Made by a program: the position numbers and the translations under genes
The notes under the pieces: model-generated
Told to the model about the DNA's origin: nothing
Seen by the model: only the letters and a program-made list of their open reading frames with translations
The model's database searches: none
Shown: positions 1-6,249 of the stretch, in pieces
Layout: each line of letters begins with the position of its first letter
Position numbering within the stretch: position 1 is the first letter of the stretch
Assembly (NCBI GenBank): GCA_012961645.1
Contig: DTYY01000251.1
Location: forward strand, 1 to 7,524
Direction: 5' to 3'
DNA: 7,524 bases
Origin: Methanosarcinales archaeon
GTDB lineage: Archaea; Halobacteriota; Methanosarcinia; Methanosarcinales; Methanogasteraceae

Positions 1-2
1 AA

Positions 3-119
3 AATGAGATGAAATTTCATGAAAGTGTGGCTAATGCTATTGATTTTTATGGGGAATTGAGTTCTCAAAGTTGGGTTTCAAGTCTTCACAACTTATCCTC
101 TGCTGTACGTTTTACGTAA
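3..119 (+). CDS. C-terminal end of an unidentified protein (partial)
   Basis: An open frame enters from the left edge and stops with TAA at 117-119, giving about 38 residues with the piece SSQSWVSSLHNLSSAVRFT at its end. I do not recognise the family. No signal peptide, membrane segment or metal-binding motif is visible in this short piece. The same frame continues after the stop into the NucS-like remnant, so this could be the end of a separate upstream gene or part of the same decayed region. The sequence left of the window would decide. Confidence 0.25.
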   Translation, partial: NEMKFHESVANAIDFYGELSSQSWVSSLHNLSSAVRFT

Positions 120-285
120 TTGATCAATCACTTAAGCCTAACCACCACCTGTAGTGTCAAATACTCTGGACGGACACGCTCAAAACGCCTGGCTGGGGCA
201 GCAATTGTCTTGATCAAGCCTGATGGCAGTGTGCTCACACGTCAGTGAACTTGGGCGTTGCGTCCGTGAACCGGCAGCTTACAGC
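120..285 (+). pseudogene. Decayed NucS-like endonuclease N-terminal fragment
   Basis: Translation of 147-248 gives CSVKYSGRTRS, then IVLIKPDGSVLT, then a stop at 246-248. This resembles the N-terminal part of archaeal NucS (DUF91) mismatch/flap endonucleases, where a C-x-V-x-Y-x-GR-A/T-R-S strand is followed by a KPDG-S/T-hydrophobic strand. After a frame change the text GVASVNRQLT (about 255-284) resembles the family's GV-x-PVNWQPPG motif, with Trp replaced by Arg. No upstream start is intact and the nuclease domain is absent. This is motif recognition by eye over about 45 residues, so the family call is tentative. If right, it is a dead gene fragment converging on the EamA fragment. Confidence 0.35.
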
Positions 286-300
286 TCACTCATGTCCAAG

Positions 301-328
301 CCCCCATCGCCCCGCGCCCCCCCGACCC
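301..328 (-). other. G-quadruplex-type motif (four G-runs)
   Basis: On the minus strand the runs are GGG (328-326), G7 (323-317), G4 (313-310) and G5 (305-301), separated by loops of 2, 3 and 4 bases (TC, CGC, CGAT). This satisfies the usual G3+ N1-7 rule for an intramolecular G-quadruplex. It lies just past the point where similarity to the EamA transporter stops, between two converging gene remnants. A role in termination, recombination or decay is only inference; it could also be a low-complexity tract without function. Confidence 0.5.
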
Positions 329-348
329 TCCGCGCACCAGAGCCGCAC

Positions 349-510
349 CATCCCGCCACCCACCAGCACGCTTGACGTGATCTGCTGGCTCATGATGATC
401 GCGGCAAAGACCACGGCGCTTGCGGGCTCCAGGAGCGCGATGATGCTCGCATTCTGTGCTCTCGACGTATGCAAAAGCACACTCTGAGTATTTTCTGGAG
501 AGTGGTCGAA
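349..510 (-). pseudogene. EamA/DMT-family transporter fragment (degraded)
   Basis: The minus frame at 459-349 reads RAQNASIIALLEP, then ASAVVFAAIIMSQQIT, then SSVLVGGGM. This is the characteristic last-but-one helix region of EamA (drug/metabolite transporter) permeases: a short AS-I-I-A-LEP motif, a membrane helix, and the start of the final helix. After GGGM the frame runs into G-rich sequence that no longer looks like a membrane helix. Upstream, the piece AFAYVES lies in a different frame, suggesting a frameshift near 455-465. A normal EamA protein has about 280-300 residues and ten helices, and only about 45-55 residues are visible here. The group II intron remnant lies immediately upstream on the same strand, so the intron may have sat in or beside this gene before the region decayed. 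Confidence 0.55.
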
Positions 511-550
511 TCATAGCGTCTATTCGCAACCCCCGCATATCGAGTAGAGC

Positions 551-585
551 CCGATAGCTGCACCTCTTAGTGAGGTAATAGCCCC
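551..585 (-). ncRNA. Group II intron domain VI-like hairpin
   Basis: An inner perfect stem (ACCTC at 562-566 against GAGGT at 572-576, loop of five bases) is extended outward by an imperfect AGCT/AGCC pairing. It is followed on the minus strand by GGGCTCTACTCGAT. Position directly after domain V and the 3' end sequence fit domain VI, which normally carries the branch-point adenosine. I cannot assign the branch point with confidence because the basal stem is imperfect. Confidence 0.5.
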
Positions 586-609
586 GTGGTTATTATGAGT
601 CCCCTCATA

Positions 610-643
610 GAACCGGGCATGAAGATTTCCCCAGATCCGGCTC
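610..643 (-). ncRNA. Group II intron domain V
   Basis: A 34-base element begins GAGCCGG, carries a GAAA tetraloop and ends CCGGTTC on the minus strand. This is the standard length and layout of group II intron domain V, the catalytic core hairpin, including the AGC triad and the basal stem GAGCCGG/CCGGTTC with a GC bulge. Two apposed pairs in the upper stem (C-C and T-T) are mismatched, which suggests the ribozyme has drifted and is no longer active. Confidence 0.82.
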
Positions 644-654
644 TTCAGAAGCAC

Positions 655-958
655 ATCCTCTACAGATTCGGGATGCAATCGCGAGTGGTATATCTTCGGC
701 TTTGAGAGTGGATTAAACTATCGAAAACGACGAAACTGACGCCAGTTGTAGCTCTTCTTTTGGCTACGCCGGTTTATCTATTTAAAGGCGAGTCTCACGA
801 CCCGATGATAGAGGTTCTGTAGCCAACGGAAGTTACCGCTCATTCCATAGTAGCGATAGTCTCCGATCAGCTTTAGCCCCGGTATCTTTCACCATTCGTT
901 CAGTCGGGCAAGATTTCAGACACGTTTCAACCATATATTCATATTGACGTACAGGTCA
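655..958 (-). pseudogene. Group II intron reverse transcriptase/maturase, C-terminal remnant
   Basis: One continuous minus frame reads LKLIGDYRYYGMSGNFRWLQ, then NLYHRVVRLAFK, a stop, INRRSQKKSYNWRQFRRF, R, a stop, then FNPLSKPKIYHS. This matches the maturase (domain X) C-terminus of group II intron-encoded proteins, which typically reads GHYxYYGxxGN, FKWLNRRSQKxSFNWxxF and PLPxPRIxHS. At least four in-frame stops are present; one replaces the expected Trp of KW(L/I)NRRSQ and another interrupts LNEW-x-K. The reverse transcriptase fingers/palm, including YADD, are absent. The protein would have acted as splicing and mobility cofactor of the surrounding intron. Confidence 0.82.
931..940 (+). 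promoter_or_regulatory. Candidate archaeal TATA box for the rhuM-family gene
   Basis: An AT-rich core ATATAT (933-938) lies so that a start about 26 bases downstream falls near 962. That leaves a short leader that still contains the ACGGAG Shine-Dalgarno-like sequence before ATG 978. It sits inside the dead intron remnant, so a promoter here may be fortuitous. The call rests on spacing and composition only. Confidence 0.25.
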
Positions 959-977
959 TTTCATACGGAGACCTCCG

Positions 978-2013
978 ATGGCTGAAAATCTACCTGCAAA
1001 GAAAGACTCTCAAATCCTGATTTACCAAACGGAAAGCGGTCAGACTAAACTAGAAGTCCTGCTCGAAGATGAGACAGTCTGGTTGACGCAGAAGTTGATG
1101 GCAGAGTTGTTTCAGACAACCGTCCCCAATATCAATATACACATCAAGAACATTTTCGAGGAAGGGGAACTCGATCCTGATTCAGTTGTTAAGGATTTCT
1201 TAACAACTGCTGCCGATGGCAAAAATTACAGAACGAAATTCTACAATCTGGATATGGTCATCTCTGTCGGTTATCGCGTAAAATCCCATGTTGCCACACG
1301 TTTCCGGCAATGGGCAACCCAGCGGTTGCGGGAATATATTGTTAAGGGTTTTGTTCTTGACGACGAGCGGCTAAAGAACCCGGATCAGCCTTTTGATTAT
1401 TTTGATGAACTTCTGCGCCGCATTCAGGACATCCGCACCTCTGAACGGCGGTTTTACCAGAAGATAACCGATATTTACGCGACCAGCATCGATTATGACC
1501 CGACAACCAAAACCAGCATCAATTTTTTCAAGACCGTGCAAAACAAACTCCATTGGGCAATCACCGGCAAGACCGGTGCAGAGATCATTTATGACCGGGC
1601 AAATGCCACCAAACCGGATATGGGGCTTACCAGTTGGCGTGGCGAGAAAGTACGTAAACAGGACGTTGTCATCGCCAAAAATTATCTCAACGAAGAGGAG
1701 CTGCGAGGGCTTAACAATCCCGCCCGAGCAATATCCCGTCTTTGCCGAAGGACATGCGATGCGCCGCATCCCCATGCACATGAAGGACTGGATAGCGAAA
1801 CTGGACGGCTTTTTGCAGTTGAACGACCGGAACATTCTGGAGCACGCAGGAAGAATATCGCATGACATGGCTAAGGAGCTGGCGGAAATGGAATATGAAA
1901 AATTCAACCGGAAACGCATACGATACAGCGACTCAAAGGAGAGCGATTTTGATGAGGCTGTCAAACAGATAGAAAATCGCAGATACCAAGATAGAGGACT
2001 GAACAATGACTAA
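978..2013 (+). pseudogene. rhuM: RhuM-family protein, broken by a one-base frameshift
   Basis: Frame one (978 to about 1720) encodes the RhuM N-terminal and central parts: IYQTESGQTKLEV, VWLTQKLMAELF, FYNLDMVISVGYRV and FRQWATQRLREYIVKGF. The matching C-terminus continues in the next frame from Glu at 1726: EQYPVFAEGHAMRRIPMHMK, DWIAKLDGFL, HAGRISHDMAKE and ESDFDEAVKQIE, ending at 2013. Removing one C from the run at 1719-1725 would restore a protein of about 344 residues, the usual family length. RhuM proteins (named from a Salmonella pathogenicity island gene) are widespread on mobile islands; their biochemical function is not established. The ATG at 978 is preceded by ACGGAG. As read, the first frame ends at 1865 with about 45 unrelated residues. 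The frameshift may be real decay or a sequencing error. The 3' end overlaps the mobB start by 8 bases. Confidence 0.87.
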
Positions 2014-2737
2014 CGCAGCTGTTATCGGCGTTGTTGGCTACCACAACACAGGGAAAACGACGCTGATCTGTGAATTGATCGAAAAATTGACGTTTCATGG
2101 ATATTCTGTATCTACGATAAAAAACATCCCAAAAGAGGGATTTTCAATGGACTCCGAAGGAAGTGACACATGGAAACATGGCAAATCCGGTGCAGAGCTG
2201 GTGGCTGCAAGCGCTCCGAACGAGACGTCCTTCATCATCGGGAAGGGTATGCCACTTGACGAGATCATAAGAATCACGGATAGCATATCGTCTCCTGATG
2301 TGATACTCGTGGAGGGGCACAAGAGCGAGCCGATCCAAAAGATCGTGCTCGGGGAAATGCCTCTCGATGGCGAGGGGTACAGATACAACCCCGAGAGCGA
2401 CGACTCTGGGGATCTCTTCGGTTACATAATAGAGACGATCGAGATTGCGAGGGTGCACAACACACTTCCAGGAATTGACTGCGGCAAATGCGGGTATGAC
2501 GACTGCATGGAGATGGCAGAAGCCATCGCACGCAAGGAAAAAACGAGGTCGGATTGCGTGGTGCAGGAGGAAGGGTTTGTTAGCGTGACGGTCGGAGGAA
2601 AAGATATCCCGATGGGACCGTTTGTTCAGAATATCGTATCAAAAACAATCGTCGGAATGGTATCGTCCCTGAAAGGCGTTGATCGTGCAAACACCGATGC
2701 AGATATAACCATTGAGATAAAACACGGCGAAAAATGA
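2006..2737 (+). CDS. mobB: MobB-type GTPase with C-terminal four-cysteine Fe-S motif
   Basis: The 243-residue protein starts with a P-loop, GYHNTGKTT (11-19), followed by the MobB signature region STIKN and DTWKHGKSGAE (about 36-64) and the Walker B-like strand DVILVEGHK (98-106). MobB is a GTP-binding partner of MobA in making molybdopterin guanine dinucleotide for Mo or W enzymes such as formate or formylmethanofuran dehydrogenases. Unlike bacterial MobB (about 170 residues), this one continues with Cys159, 162, 167 and 184 (C-x2-C-x4-C-x16-C) in a CGKCGYDDC context. That resembles the 4Fe-4S domain of RnfB- and Cdh-type proteins (PF04060 pattern). About 60 further residues end in a lysine/glutamate tail. 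The protein has no signal or membrane segment, so it is cytoplasmic. The start overlaps the end of the rhuM-family gene; AGAGGA upstream can serve as ribosome binding site. nadX follows after 6 bases. Confidence 0.85.
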   Translation: MTNAAVIGVVGYHNTGKTTLICELIEKLTFHGYSVSTIKNIPKEGFSMDSEGSDTWKHGKSGAELVAASAPNETSFIIGKGMPLDEIIRITDSISSPDVILVEGHKSEPIQKIVLGEMPLDGEGYRYNPESDDSGDLFGYIIETIEIARVHNTLPGIDCGKCGYDDCMEMAEAIARKEKTRSDCVVQEEGFVSVTVGGKDIPMGPFVQNIVSKTIVGMVSSLKGVDRANTDADITIEIKHGEK

Positions 2738-2743
2738 CATAAC

Positions 2744-3565
2744 ATGACAGAAGATAGATTGAGGATCGGGGTATTCGGATGCGGCGCAATCGGAAGCGCT
2801 ATATGCCGTGCAATCGACGAGGGGACCATCGATGCAGACCTTGTCGCAATCTGCGACCGAAGCCCGGAGATAGAGCGGTTTAGAGACTCGCTTGACAGCC
2901 ACCCTGAGGCGATGAAGATCAGCAGGATGGCAGAATGCGTGGACATCGTTGTTGAGGCTGCATCACAGGAGGCGGTGCGCATGATCGCACCAGATGTGCT
3001 CTCCGCAGGCTGCGACCTCATGATCATGAGCGTTGGTGCGCTCTCGGATGCAGAACTCCTCGAACGGCTGAAGGATCTGGCAAGGCAGCGTGGCTGCAGG
3101 ATATATGTCCCTTCGGGAGCGGTCGCTGGAATCGACGGCATCAAATCAGCTAAGGTGGGCGGGATCGACTCGGTCGTGCTGACGACGAGAAAGCCGCCGG
3201 CAGGGTTTGCTGGTGCGCCTTATGTCAGGGAGCATGGCATCGATCTCTCGTCGCTTCGCAAGGAGACACTGCTCTTTGAAGGGTCTGCAAAGGAGGCGGT
3301 CACTGCGTTTCCCGCAAACGTGAACGTTGCAGGAACGCTCAGTCTTGCAGGTATAGGGTATGAGGATACGGTGGTGCGGGTCATTGCTGATCCAGGAATT
3401 ACGAGGAATGTGCATCAGATCGAGGTACGCGGCGAGTTTGGTGTGCTGACGGTTCGAACCGAGAATCTGCCATCGCCTGTGAATCCGAAGACGAGTTATA
3501 TTGCTGTGCTCTCAGCGATTGCGACGCTGGGGAAGCTTACTGAGCCTGTGTGGGTGGGGACGTGA
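2744..3565 (+). CDS. nadX: L-aspartate dehydrogenase (NAD biosynthesis)
   Basis: The 273-residue protein is the usual length for NadX. It opens with a Rossmann NAD(P) motif, GCGAIG (12-17), followed by VVEAASQEAV (69-78) and PSGAVAGIDGIKSA (123-136). It then has FPANVNVAG (189-197) and DPGITRNVHQIEV with His224 in the family's conserved N-x-H position, and ends with SPVNPKTSYIAVLSAIATL (244-262). The family oxidises L-aspartate with NAD(P)+ to iminoaspartate, the substrate of quinolinate synthase NadA, replacing the oxygen-dependent NadB. That suits an anaerobe. It starts 6 bases after mobB with no clear Shine-Dalgarno of its own, so translation is probably coupled to mobB. nadA and nadC are not in the window. 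Confidence 0.92.
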   Translation: MTEDRLRIGVFGCGAIGSAICRAIDEGTIDADLVAICDRSPEIERFRDSLDSHPEAMKISRMAECVDIVVEAASQEAVRMIAPDVLSAGCDLMIMSVGALSDAELLERLKDLARQRGCRIYVPSGAVAGIDGIKSAKVGGIDSVVLTTRKPPAGFAGAPYVREHGIDLSSLRKETLLFEGSAKEAVTAFPANVNVAGTLSLAGIGYEDTVVRVIADPGITRNVHQIEVRGEFGVLTVRTENLPSPVNPKTSYIAVLSAIATLGKLTEPVWVGT

Positions 3566-3738
3566 CGGGCGAGCACTTCGTAGATACCAGTTGAAGATGT
3601 ATTATGGAGCAGACAGCAGGCAATGCTCCCAAACAGCTTTCTTACCGATTCAAAGGACTTTTAAATGCGACAGAAAATGTATACGATGAAGAATAGCACA
3701 TAAAGATGGCGGAATACAATACATCGTAACAATCATGG

Positions 3739-3749
3739 ATAAATTTATG
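3739..3749 (+). promoter_or_regulatory. Candidate TATA box for the GH13 amylase gene
   Basis: The sequence ATAAATTTATG matches the archaeal TATA consensus. A start about 26 bases downstream falls near 3770, giving a leader of about 14 bases that carries GAGGGAT (3773-3779) just before ATG 3784. The 218-base gap after nadX otherwise shows no gene. A second AT-rich element (CTTTTAAAT near 3658-3666) is too far upstream to fit as well. Confidence 0.5.
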
Positions 3750-3783
3750 TGCCTCCACGCTGTGATGCTACAGAGGGATTGTA

Positions 3784-5634
3784 ATGTCAGTCATAATCGA
3801 GCAATCAGCACCAGCCAGAGTCACTGATGCAGATCTGAAACCTCGTGGAAGGGTTCATCCGAGCCCATCCACATGGCGGGATCAGGTTCTGTATTTCCTG
3901 CTTCCAGACCGGTTCAGCGATGATCGGGAAGATGAACGCGTGCTCTTCGATCGATCAGATCCGGAGATGCACAGAGCAGATAAACGCAGATGGATGGAGG
4001 GCGGAAAGGTCTTCCAGGGAGGAAATCTCAGGGGCGTTCAGAGCAAACTGGGTTATCTCAAAGATCTTGGTGTCACGGCACTCTGGATCGGTCCCATCTG
4101 GCGCCAGCGCCCGGATCTGGAGACTTATCACGGATATGGTATCCAGAACTTCCTTGATATCGATCCCAGATTTGGAACCCGCCAGGACCTCCGTGATCTG
4201 GTGGATGCTGCGCACGAGATGGGTATGTACGTGCTGCTGGATGTGATCTATAATCATTCTGGAAATAACTGGTTCTATCTGGATGCCGCAGGAGGTGCAG
4301 TTGAAACCATGCCCTATCGATTCCAGCCGCCACATACTTTCGCTGGATGGAGATCGAAAACAGGTCAGCGGATCGATCGGATCACTGACATCGATGACGG
4401 GGTATTGCCAGAGGAGTTTCAGGATCAGATATGGTACACACGAGCAGGTCAGATCGGAAGATGGGATCCACTCCCATGGGAGGATCCGCTCCATCCGGAT
4501 GCCGAGTTCAGGCGTGGTGATTTCTTTGATCTGAAGGATATCGACCTTGGCAGGAATGATGCCCTCTCTGCACTGATCCGTGTCTATCAGTACTGGATCG
4601 CTCTCTGTGATTGCGATGGATTCAGGATCGATACCGTGAAACATACCGCGTATGAGGGTTCTCGCAACTTCTGTGGAGCCATACACGAGTACGCCGAGTC
4701 GATCGGGAAGGAAAATTTCCTGCTGCTTGGTGAGGTGACAGGCGGCACACAGATGACACGGGGATATCTTGAGATCTTTGGCAGAAACATCGATGCAGCA
4801 CTGGACATCGGTGAGCCAACGATCAGGCTTGCAGGAATGGTCAAGGGATTCGCAGATCCTGATGCGTTCTTCAGTCAGTTTGGAGGGCATGATTCGCTTG
4901 GAAGCCACCGGGAAGCAGGGCGTTACCATGTATCGATCCTTGATGACCACGACATGGTCGGACGTCCTGGCAAACATCGATTCTCTGCACACGCCAGTAT
5001 CCCAAACCGATGTCAGCAGGTTGCGCATGCTGTCGGCGTGCAGCTGACAACACTCGAGACCCCATGCATCTACTATGGTACAGAACAGGCATTCGATGGC
5101 ACCGAGGATCGGCATGACTGGAGCATCGAGCCGCGTGGCTTCGAGGATCGTTACATCCGTGAGTGTATGTTCGGGGGCACATTCGGCGCATTCGAGACCG
5201 AAGGATGTCATTTCTTTGATCAGGATCATCCGACATACCTCCGCATCGCTGCCATCGCACGCATCCGCAATCGAGACGATCAGATCGGTATGGCACTGCG
5301 GCGTGGACGGCAGTATCTGCGTGAGACATCGTTTCTTGGTCGTCCATTCTCGATTCCAGGACATGGTGAACTCGCCGCATGGTCCAGGATCCTGTTCGAG
5401 CAGGAGGTCTTAATCGCTCTCAATACCCACGGAACAGAGGATCGCGGCGCAGATGTTACGGTTCATGCAGGGATGCGCACTGATGAATCGAGGATGAGAT
5501 TTTTGTACAGAGGGGACTGGAGTGGCGCAGAGCTGCAAAATCCACCAGATGAGGTCGTGCCTGTGAAACATCTAGATGGACGTGCTACTGTCAGGATCGA
5601 TCTGCCGCCTGCTGGAATGGCGATTCTTGCGTAA
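3784..5634 (+). CDS. GH13 alpha-amylase-family glycoside hydrolase
   Basis: This 616-residue protein carries all four GH13 conserved regions on a TIM barrel. Region I is DVIYNH (153-158). Region II is GFRIDTVKH (279-287), with the nucleophile Asp283. Region III is LLGEV (314-318), with the acid/base Glu317. Region IV is LDDHD (386-390), with the transition-state Asp390. The barrel entry YFLLPDRFSDD (37-47) and YHGYGIQNFLDIDPRFGT (115-132) are also typical. Residues about 159-250 form a long domain B, and about 530-616 a C-terminal beta domain. The family cleaves or transfers alpha-1,4 (or alpha-1,6) glucosidic bonds in glycogen, starch or maltodextrin. No signal peptide is visible, so a cytoplasmic role in storage polymer or maltooligosaccharide turnover is likely. 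The gene stands alone with its own ribosome binding site GAGGGAT. Exact specificity (amylase, glucosidase, transferase) cannot be read from the sequence. Confidence 0.9.
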   Translation: MSVIIEQSAPARVTDADLKPRGRVHPSPSTWRDQVLYFLLPDRFSDDREDERVLFDRSDPEMHRADKRRWMEGGKVFQGGNLRGVQSKLGYLKDLGVTALWIGPIWRQRPDLETYHGYGIQNFLDIDPRFGTRQDLRDLVDAAHEMGMYVLLDVIYNHSGNNWFYLDAAGGAVETMPYRFQPPHTFAGWRSKTGQRIDRITDIDDGVLPEEFQDQIWYTRAGQIGRWDPLPWEDPLHPDAEFRRGDFFDLKDIDLGRNDALSALIRVYQYWIALCDCDGFRIDTVKHTAYEGSRNFCGAIHEYAESIGKENFLLLGEVTGGTQMTRGYLEIFGRNIDAALDIGEPTIRLAGMVKGFADPDAFFSQFGGHDSLGSHREAGRYHVSILDDHDMVGRPGKHRFSAHASIPNRCQQVAHAVGVQLTTLETPCIYYGTEQAFDGTEDRHDWSIEPRGFEDRYIRECMFGGTFGAFETEGCHFFDQDHPTYLRIAAIARIRNRDDQIGMALRRGRQYLRETSFLGRPFSIPGHGELAAWSRILFEQEVLIALNTHGTEDRGADVTVHAGMRTDESRMRFLYRGDWSGAELQNPPDEVVPVKHLDGRATVRIDLPPAGMAILA

Positions 5635-5691
5635 GATACACCATCAGATGATGTACCCCATTTTCACCAACAGATCGAAGACAACCGCAAA

Positions 5692-6249
5692 TCAACCAGC
5701 AGTTAAACCTGTATGACTCCTGACAACATCCTCAATCTCACTGATCTGCTCAAGAACCGTGATTCCCTGCATCTGTTTCAGCAATTTCGCGTTCTCGATG
5801 TCCACATCCCGCATGTAAAGGGTCAGATCCTTTCCGTTCGGCAGTAGGGTTGTGATAGAACCCTCATACTGGTCAGCAGGATACACATAGATTGGTATTC
5901 TTGCTTTTGCTGCCTGAGACACGGCATTGGTCAGCAGCGAATCAGCGATTCCGTGCGCAATCTTTGCTGTGGTGTTCGCACTCATCGGGCAGACCAGAAA
6001 GAGATCGAACCTGCCCATCTGGAGCTGCCCTGCAATGAACGGCGAGTTTGCACCGTGTTCAACACTTGTTTTCGGGAAGATCTCGTTCAGATCCTTCCAG
6101 ATGTTGTACCATTTCATCACAAGTTCACCATTCTTCGAGAGATATACCCTGACATCCAGATCATAACGCTCAAGGAGATCCTTCATGATCGCAAAGGTCT
6201 CTTCGATCTGATCGCCACATCCTGTGATCCCCCATGCGATTCTAAGCAT
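5692..6249 (-). CDS. afpA: AfpA-type archaeal FMN flavoprotein
   Basis: Starting at ATG 6249 the protein has 185 residues beginning MLRIAWGITGCGD. It belongs to the flavoprotein superfamily of UbiX and PPC decarboxylase type folds: the N-terminal strand-loop binds FMN phosphate, and CPMSANTTAKIAHGIADSLL (87-106) is the conserved flavin-contacting P-x-SANT-x2-KIA-x-GIAD motif. It best resembles archaeoflavoprotein AfpA, an FMN electron carrier reduced by ferredoxin. Dihydromethanopterin reductase DmrB is a close relative and an alternative, but is usually longer. A longer frame from 6288 adds 13 residues lying inside isf; the Shine-Dalgarno GGGTGAT four bases before ATG 6249 favours the shorter start. 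The gene overlaps the isf stop by 8 bases, indicating translational coupling and a shared redox role. Confidence 0.82.
   Translation of the reverse strand: MLRIAWGITGCGDQIEETFAIMKDLLERYDLDVRVYLSKNGELVMKWYNIWKDLNEIFPKTSVEHGANSPFIAGQLQMGRFDLFLVCPMSANTTAKIAHGIADSLLTNAVSQAAKARIPIYVYPADQYEGSITTLLPNGKDLTLYMRDVDIENAKLLKQMQGITVLEQISEIEDVVRSHTGLTAG

Larger units (their letters stand above)
540..960 (-). mobile_element. Group II intron, 5'-truncated 3' remnant
   Basis: Read on the minus strand this stretch contains, in the correct order, the C-terminal part of an intron-encoded reverse transcriptase/maturase (about 958-655), a domain V hairpin (643-610), a domain VI-like hairpin (about 585-551) and a CTCTACTCGAT end (549-539) resembling the 3' terminus of many bacterial and archaeal group II introns. 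The 5' ribozyme domains and most of the protein are missing. The truncation point lies within about 20 bases of the start of the rhuM-family gene. Stops in the protein and mismatches in domain V show that the element is dead. Confidence 0.82.

Noticed and set aside
245..487. 80-codon plus-strand ORF, proline-rich
   Set aside because: Its proline stretch is the complement of the G-rich tract and the rest is antisense to the EamA fragment. Only its first residues may belong to the NucS-like remnant.
1371..2006. 211-codon minus-strand ORF opposite the rhuM-family gene
   Set aside because: It is antisense to clear RhuM coding sequence in both frames and has no recognisable motif.
2626..3144. 172-codon minus-strand ORF
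   Set aside because: Antisense to the end of mobB and the N-terminal half of nadX, both of which have clear family motifs.
3501..3689. 62-codon plus-strand ORF across the end of nadX
   Set aside because: Half overlaps the conserved nadX C-terminus in another frame, and there is no ribosome binding site or family resemblance.
3955..5364. Long minus-strand open frame of 469 codons opposite the GH13 gene
   Set aside because: It lies wholly antisense to a gene with all four GH13 regions. The translation is cysteine- and isoleucine-rich without any recognisable domain, and the GAT/ATC-heavy codon use of the real gene suppresses stops on the other strand.
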